A stretch of 64,000 nucleotides of DNA from Mytilus trossulus (taxonomy: Eukaryota > Mollusca > Bivalvia > Mytilida > Mytilidae), in contig NC_086383.1 of NCBI RefSeq assembly GCF_036588685.1, forward strand, positions 34,666,171 to 34,730,170, read 5' to 3'. Positions 58,985 through 64,000 of the stretch are shown here, piece by piece (the first letter of the stretch is position 1; every line of letters begins with the position of its first letter). The notes beneath the pieces were generated by a model. It was not told the origin of the DNA, did no database searches, and saw nothing but the letters and a program-made list of their open reading frames with translations. Position numbers and translations under genes: made by a program.

Positions 58985-59215
58985 TGGTCTTCAAATGATA
59001 TCGGAAGTAACATTTTTCAAACTGGAAGTAACAAATTATCTCCCTTATTTGAAAAATATTTTATAGCAACCATATATTTTTATAATCAGCGTACAATAAG
59101 CTATCATTTAACGATTGAAATGACATTTTAAACCTAATTTTACAATTTTCATATTAAATCATAGTTTTTGGTGAAAAGTCCTTCAATTGTTCCCTGAACA
59201 ATTGGTTTTTAATTA
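58985..59215 (+). repeat. Partial copy of the foldback family
   Basis: 'tatcggaagtaacattttt', 'cgattgaaatgacatttt' and 'caattgttccctgaacaatt' match the right arm of the 57.6-58.3 kb palindrome. Confidence 0.8.
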
Positions 59216-59929
59216 TTATCATTTTCTTCTTCCGCCACCTTTTCTGACAGTGCTTTTCTGTTATACAAGATGTCGCTTAGATTTTTAGCGTATGATATCG
59301 AACAGTTATTATGATTTTGAAACTGACCCTGTTGAGCCGAACACTTTTTATTGTAAGAGTGATCTCCCCAAACACTGTTTTTCTGGTGTACAAATCTTCT
59401 TGCTATTGGTAACCGTTAAAGATAACGATAAAATTATTTCACCAATATGCTTGTTATATCCTCAGGATCTTAAAATTAATTGTTGACCGAAACGGTCCGG
59501 AAACTCCATATGAGAGTTATTTCCCCTTCTGTATTCGAAATAAGTCAAATGTAATTGTAATTGGTAATCCATAAGTGATAGATCCTAGGCTCTTTAGATT
59601 TGAGTTCCTTGGTTAAAATAAAAAAAAATAGGGTCGAGGTCAAAGGTCAAGATCATTTCTTAATTTGAATTTTGGCTTATTTCCACTTCTTTCCAAACAC
59701 GATATAAGATATTGACAACATATTTTAACTTAATTGTTAGTTGCGACATGTCTTAACACATACATATTGGTTTAAAGTGTACTCTTACTCCGAATTTGCC
59801 CCTCTTTTATTTAAAAATATACATATGGTGATATTACTCATGAACCAAATATGATATTGACCTATGGTCTTTTGATTTGAAGTCCTTGGTTTATGACCTT
59901 GAAATTGAGCTCAAGGTCATAGCTTAAAT

Positions 59930-60385
59930 TGGTGTTCTAGATTTTGACCTTTGCTTTTACCTCATATGTATACATGATAAAGCCATGGGACTTTTTGCAT
60001 TAGGTTTCAAGCCATTAAATGTAACTTAGAAAAGCCAACCAGAAGTGGCCTTGTGTAAACCGGAAGTAGCTATTTCTTGTATGCTATTAATATAAAAGTA
60101 TATAAAACGAGATATTTTGAAATCAGTGTCAAGTAAACTTTCAAATAATACCAGAAGAAACATTTTTCAAACCGGAAGTAACGAATGATCTCCCTTATTT
60201 ATCAAAAATATTTCATAGAAACCATATTTTTTTGGAATCAGCGTTCAATAAGCTATCATTTGACGTTGGAAATTACATTTTAAACCGAATTTTACTACTT
60301 TCATATCAAAATACATGGTTTTTGGTGGAAAGACCTTCAATTGTTGAGAGTTCAATTGTTCTCTGAACAATTGGTTTTTAATTTA
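59930..60385 (+). repeat. Foldback family copy, centre plus right arm
   Basis: 'ttctagattttgacctttgc' and 'tgtatacatgataaagccat' match the palindrome centre; 'gtaaaccggaagtagc' to 'caattgttctctgaacaatt' match the right arm. No left arm, so this copy cannot fold back. Confidence 0.8.
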
Positions 60386-60539
60386 AAATTACATTTATTT
60401 TCATTTCGAGGCCAAATGAGTCCCGTTATGCGTATTAGTTTGCAAGAGTTGATCTGTCAACATATATTTGTTCCACCTAACATAAGTTCCAATGGAAACT
60501 TTATTATAAACAATGTCACATTATTTATGTATGTGCCTG

Positions 60540-60815
60540 TCCCAATTCAGGAGCCTGTAAATTCAGTGGTTGTCGTTTGTTTATGTGTTACATATTTGTT
60601 TTTCGTTCATTTTTATACATAAATAAGGTCGTTAGTTTTCTCGTTTGAATTGTTTTACTTTCAAATTGTCTTATCGGGGCCTTTTATAGCTGACTATGCG
60701 GTATGGATTTTGCTCATTGTTGAAGGCCGTACGGTGACCTATAGTTGTTAATGTATGTGTCATTTTGGTCTTTAGTGGATAGTTGTCTCATTGGCAATCA
60801 TACCACATCTTCTTT
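60540..60815 (+). repeat. Dispersed repeat R2, full-looking copy
   Basis: 'aggagcctgtaaattcagtg', 'gtttgaattgttttac', 'ggccttttatagctgac', 'tgttgaaggccgtacggtg', 'gtctcattggcaatcatacc'. It is the best-preserved R2 copy in the window. Confidence 0.8.
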
Positions 60816-61084
60816 TTTATATTCATTATAGAAATAGTCTATACCATTTATTCCGTTAGGAACATTTACTGTTAGTAATAGTTATTCCAGTGGAAATAAT
60901 ATTCCAGAATATTGTTTCCATTTGGAACTTATATAATGAAGGAACTTCTATTCCGTGTATTATGAGCAAGACCTTTAATAAATCGGTTTCCTTTCAACCA
61001 ACCTTCACGTCAACAAACAGCTAATGTGGAATATAAATAAGAAGATGTGGTATGAGTGCCTATGAGATAACTATCCATCCATGT

Positions 61085-61335
61085 TTACATGTGGAACAGG
61101 ATCTGATTACATGTGGAGCAGGATCTGCTTACCCTTCCAGAGCACCTGAGATCACCCCTAGTTTTTGGTGGGGTTCGTGTCGTTTATTCTTTAGTTTCCA
61201 TGTTGTGTCATGTGTACTATTGTTTTTCTGTTTTTCTTTTTCATTTTTAGCCATGGCGTTGTCAGTTTGTTTTAGATTTATGAGTTTGACTGTCCCTTTG
61301 GTATCTTTCGTCCCTCTTTTACACAATGTTTGAAA
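61085..61335 (+). repeat. Dispersed repeat ending in 'ctttcgtccctcttt'
   Basis: 'atctgcttacccttccagag', 'cacctgagatcacccctag' and 'agccatggcgttgtcagttt' are text I recognise as a recurrent mussel repeat. No other copy is in the window. The open frames on either strand are not genes. Confidence 0.45.
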
Positions 61336-61339
61336 AGTA

Positions 61340-63740
61340 AATAATTATAGATCAAAGAACGGCCTTCAACACGGAGCTTTGGCTCACACCTAACAGCAAG
61401 CTATAAAGGGCCCAAAAGAGACTAGTGTAAAACAATTCAAATAGGAAAAGCAACGGTCTAATTTATATAAAAAAAAACGAGACATGAGAAACACTTATGA
61501 ACCACACCAAAAGACTACAACCACTGAACAACAGGCTCCTGAAAAGGTGCATACAAATGCAACAGGTTTAAACGTTTTAACAGGGCCCATCCTTTCCCCT
61601 AATCTGAACAGTTGTATCACATAACTAGAGGCTACAAAGAGCTGCTTACAATTATCTCTATCTTTAAAGAACTTGGCCCAATAGATTCAGTGGAAAATGT
61701 TAGTGAAAATTTACAAATTTTATGAAAATTGTTAAAAATTGACTAAAAAGGGCAATAACTCCTGTAATATTCGAGATAATAACCAGAAACAGCAAAGTTT
61801 CCTTAAAATTACCAATTCAGGTTCAGTAACCTAACAACGGGTTGTCTGATTCATCTGAAAATTTCAGGACAGATAGATCTTGACCTGATAAACAATTTAC
61901 ACCTGTCAGATTTGCTCTTTTTGCTTTAGGTTTTGAGTTATTAGCCAAAAAACTGCATTTTATCCCTATGTTCTATTTTTAGCCGTGGCGGTCATCTTGG
62001 TTGGTATGCCGGGTCACCGGACACAATTTTTAAACTCAATACCCCAATGATGATTGTGGCCAAGTTTAGTTTGATTTGTCCAAGCAGTTTCAGAGGAGAA
62101 GATTTTTTCTAAAAGATTACTAAAATTTACGAAAAATTGTTAAAAATTGACTTTAAAGGGCAATAACTCCTTAGGGGGTCAATTGACCATTTTGGTAATG
62201 TTGAATATTTTATAGATCTTACTTTGCTGAACAATTTTGCTGTTGACAGTTTATCTCTATCTATAATAATAAACAGCAAGATATAAAGGGCCCAAAAGAG
62301 ACTAGTGTAAAACAATTAAAATAGGAAAACCAACGGTCTAATTTTTATAAAAAAACGAGACATGAGAAACACTTATGAACCACACCAAAAAACTACAACC
62401 ACTGAACAACAGGCTCCTGAAAAGGTGCATACAAATGCAACAGGTTTAAACGTTTTAACAGGGCCCATCCTTAACCCTAATCTGAACAGTTGTATCACAT
62501 AACTAGAGGCTACAAAGTGCCTGTGTCGCTCACCTTGGTCTATGTGAATATTAAACAAAGGACACAGATGGAGTCATGAAGAAAATGGGTTTTGGTGATG
62601 GTGATGTGTTTGTAGATCTTACTTTACTGATCATTCTTGCTGCTTACAATTATCTCCATCTTTAATGAACTTGGCCCAATAGATTCAGTGATAAATGTTA
62701 GTGAAAATTTACAAATTTTATGAAAATTGTTAAAAATTGACTAAAAAGGGCAATAACTTCCTCGGGGGTCAATTGACCATTTTGCTCATGTTGACTATTT
62801 TTTGGTCTTTCTTTGCTGTACATTATTGCTGTTTACAGTTTATTTCTGATCTATTGCAATATTCGAGATAATAACCAGAAACAGCAAAGTTTCCTTAAAA
62901 TTACCAATTCAGGGGCAGTAACCTAACAACGGGTTGTCTGATTCATCTGAAAATTTCAGGACAGATAGATCTTGACCTGATAAACAATTTTTGCTCTTTT
63001 TGCTTTGGGTTTTGAGTTATTAGCCAAAAACTGCATTTTATCCCTATGTTCTATTTTTAGCCGTGGCGGTCATCTTGGTTGGTATGCCGGGTCACCGGAC
63101 ACAATTTTTAAACTCAATACCCCAATGATGATTGTGGCCAAGTTTAGTTTAATTTGTCCAAGTAGTTTCAGAGGAGAAGATTTTTCTAAAAGATTACTAA
63201 GATTTACGAAAAATTGTTAAAAAATGACTTTAAAGGGCAATAACTCCTTAGGAGGTCAATTGACCATTTTGGTAATGTTAAATATTTTGTAGATCTTACT
63301 TTGCTGAACAATTTTGCTGTTGACAGTCTATCTCTATCTATAATAATATTCAAGATAGTAACCAAAAACAGCAAAATTTCCTTAAAATGTCCTATTCAGG
63401 GGCGGCAACCTAACAACGGGTTTTCTGATTCATCTGAAAATTTCAGGGCAGGTAGATCTTGACCTGATTTACACTTTTGCCCTGTCAGATTTGGTTTTTG
63501 AGTTATTAGCCAAAAACTGTATTTACCCCCTATGTTCTATTTTAACCGTGGCGGTCATCTTGGTTGGTATGCCGGGTCTACGGACACAATTTTTAAACTA
63601 GATACCCCAATGATGATTGTGGCTATCATGGTTAAATTAGGACAAGTTGTTTCAGAGAAGAAGATTTTTGTAAAAGTTTACGGACGACGGACGCCAAGTG
63701 AAGAAAAAAGCTCACTTGGCCCTGTGGGCCAGGTGAGCTA
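61340..63740. repeat. Tandem duplication of about 1 kb plus a third partial unit
   Basis: Each unit is a minus-strand R2 copy (61340-61555; 62270-62490) followed by a repeat containing 'ggcccaatagattcagtg' (61675, 62664), 'gggcaataactcc' and 'gccgtggcggtcatcttgg' (61982, 63060, and again at 63547 in the partial third unit). Neighbouring blocks are near-identical, so the duplication is fairly recent. A related minus-strand copy is at about 180-385. Confidence 0.82.
63709..63739. repeat. Hairpin at the end of the repeat block
   Basis: 'agctcacttggcc' and 'ggccaggtgagct' form a stem with one mismatch around a 5-nt loop, at the right boundary of the 61.3-63.7 kb repeat. It resembles the palindromic terminus of the family. 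Confidence 0.75.
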
Positions 63741-63871
63741 AAAATGTGGTATGTTTGTCTTTTTGTAAATAAAACATGTTTAATTTCTACTGTCTTTCAC
63801 ACAACACAACCTGCTTTATTGAATTGTAAAAAAAATATAGAATGATGTACATCTACAGAGCCCAATTTACA

Positions 63872-63878
<7 letters not shown>

Positions 63879-63901
<23 letters not shown>
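63879..63901. repeat. Poly-T tract
   Basis: An uninterrupted run of more than 20 T. Confidence 0.95.
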
Positions 63902-63902
<1 letters not shown>

Positions 63903-64000
63903 TCTTAATTCATTAAGTAAAGATTGATTCTAATAGCTTGAAATTTTATTTTGAATATTGATCAAACTCTTTATTTTGTCATTATGAGTGTCTTTTCACA

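Noticed and set aside
61052..61333. Hydrophobic 93-aa open frame, possible membrane protein
   Set aside because: It coincides with recognised dispersed repeat text and has an antisense frame of similar length; hydrophobicity comes from T-rich sequence.

Overview
This window looks like nuclear DNA of a marine bivalve, most likely a mytilid mussel. That is inferred from the AT-rich sequence, GT-AG introns, animal gene families and a dense background of repeats that I recognise as typical of Mytilus-like genomes. No species can be proven from the sequence alone. Most of the 64 kb is repeats and introns. Three things carry real coding content.

(1) 0.8-17.3 kb, plus strand: the last eight coding exons of gamma-tubulin complex component 5 (TUBGCP5). 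All splice phases agree and the final exon was found 6.9 kb beyond the previous one. The long last intron holds a TIR-bordered DNA transposon, a pair of opposed dispersed repeats and a 163-bp tandem array. The 5' two thirds of the gene lie left of the window.

(2) 38.8-48.0 kb: a compact Polinton/Maverick element of about 9.2 kb with identical 115-bp terminal inverted repeats. It is inserted into an older dispersed repeat, whose two halves flank it. On the minus strand it encodes a 1223-aa zinc-finger DNA polymerase B, a 509-aa zinc-finger packaging-type ATPase and a chromodomain integrase, in that order. Polymerase and ATPase are intact; the integrase is broken by two frameshifts. No capsid or protease gene is visible.

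(3) 50.1-56.9 kb, plus strand: a complete four-exon gene for a 1181-aa protein with a DZIP3-like HEPN domain (Rx4H motif), a coiled coil, a STAND NTPase (nSTAND3-like) and 16 ankyrin repeats. By architecture it is a candidate innate immune sensor/effector. Its introns carry two hammerhead-ribozyme motifs on opposite strands.

The remaining regions are repeat graveyards: piggyBac-like and TTTAA-flanked non-autonomous transposons (2.2-3.1, 7.8-8.4 kb), tandem arrays (15.9-16.7, 18.6-19.4, 20.0-20.2, 22.4-23.1, 26.5-26.9 kb), a tRNA-headed SINE (23.8-24.0 kb), nested TIR elements (30.7-31.8 kb), a truncated Ty3/gypsy element with a 3' LTR inside a duplicated 1.16-kb unit (32.4-35.9 kb), a large palindrome (57.6-58.3 kb) and a tandem repeat block at the right end (61.3-63.7 kb). 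Two isolated plausible exons at 26.4 and 27.6 kb may belong to an unidentified gene.
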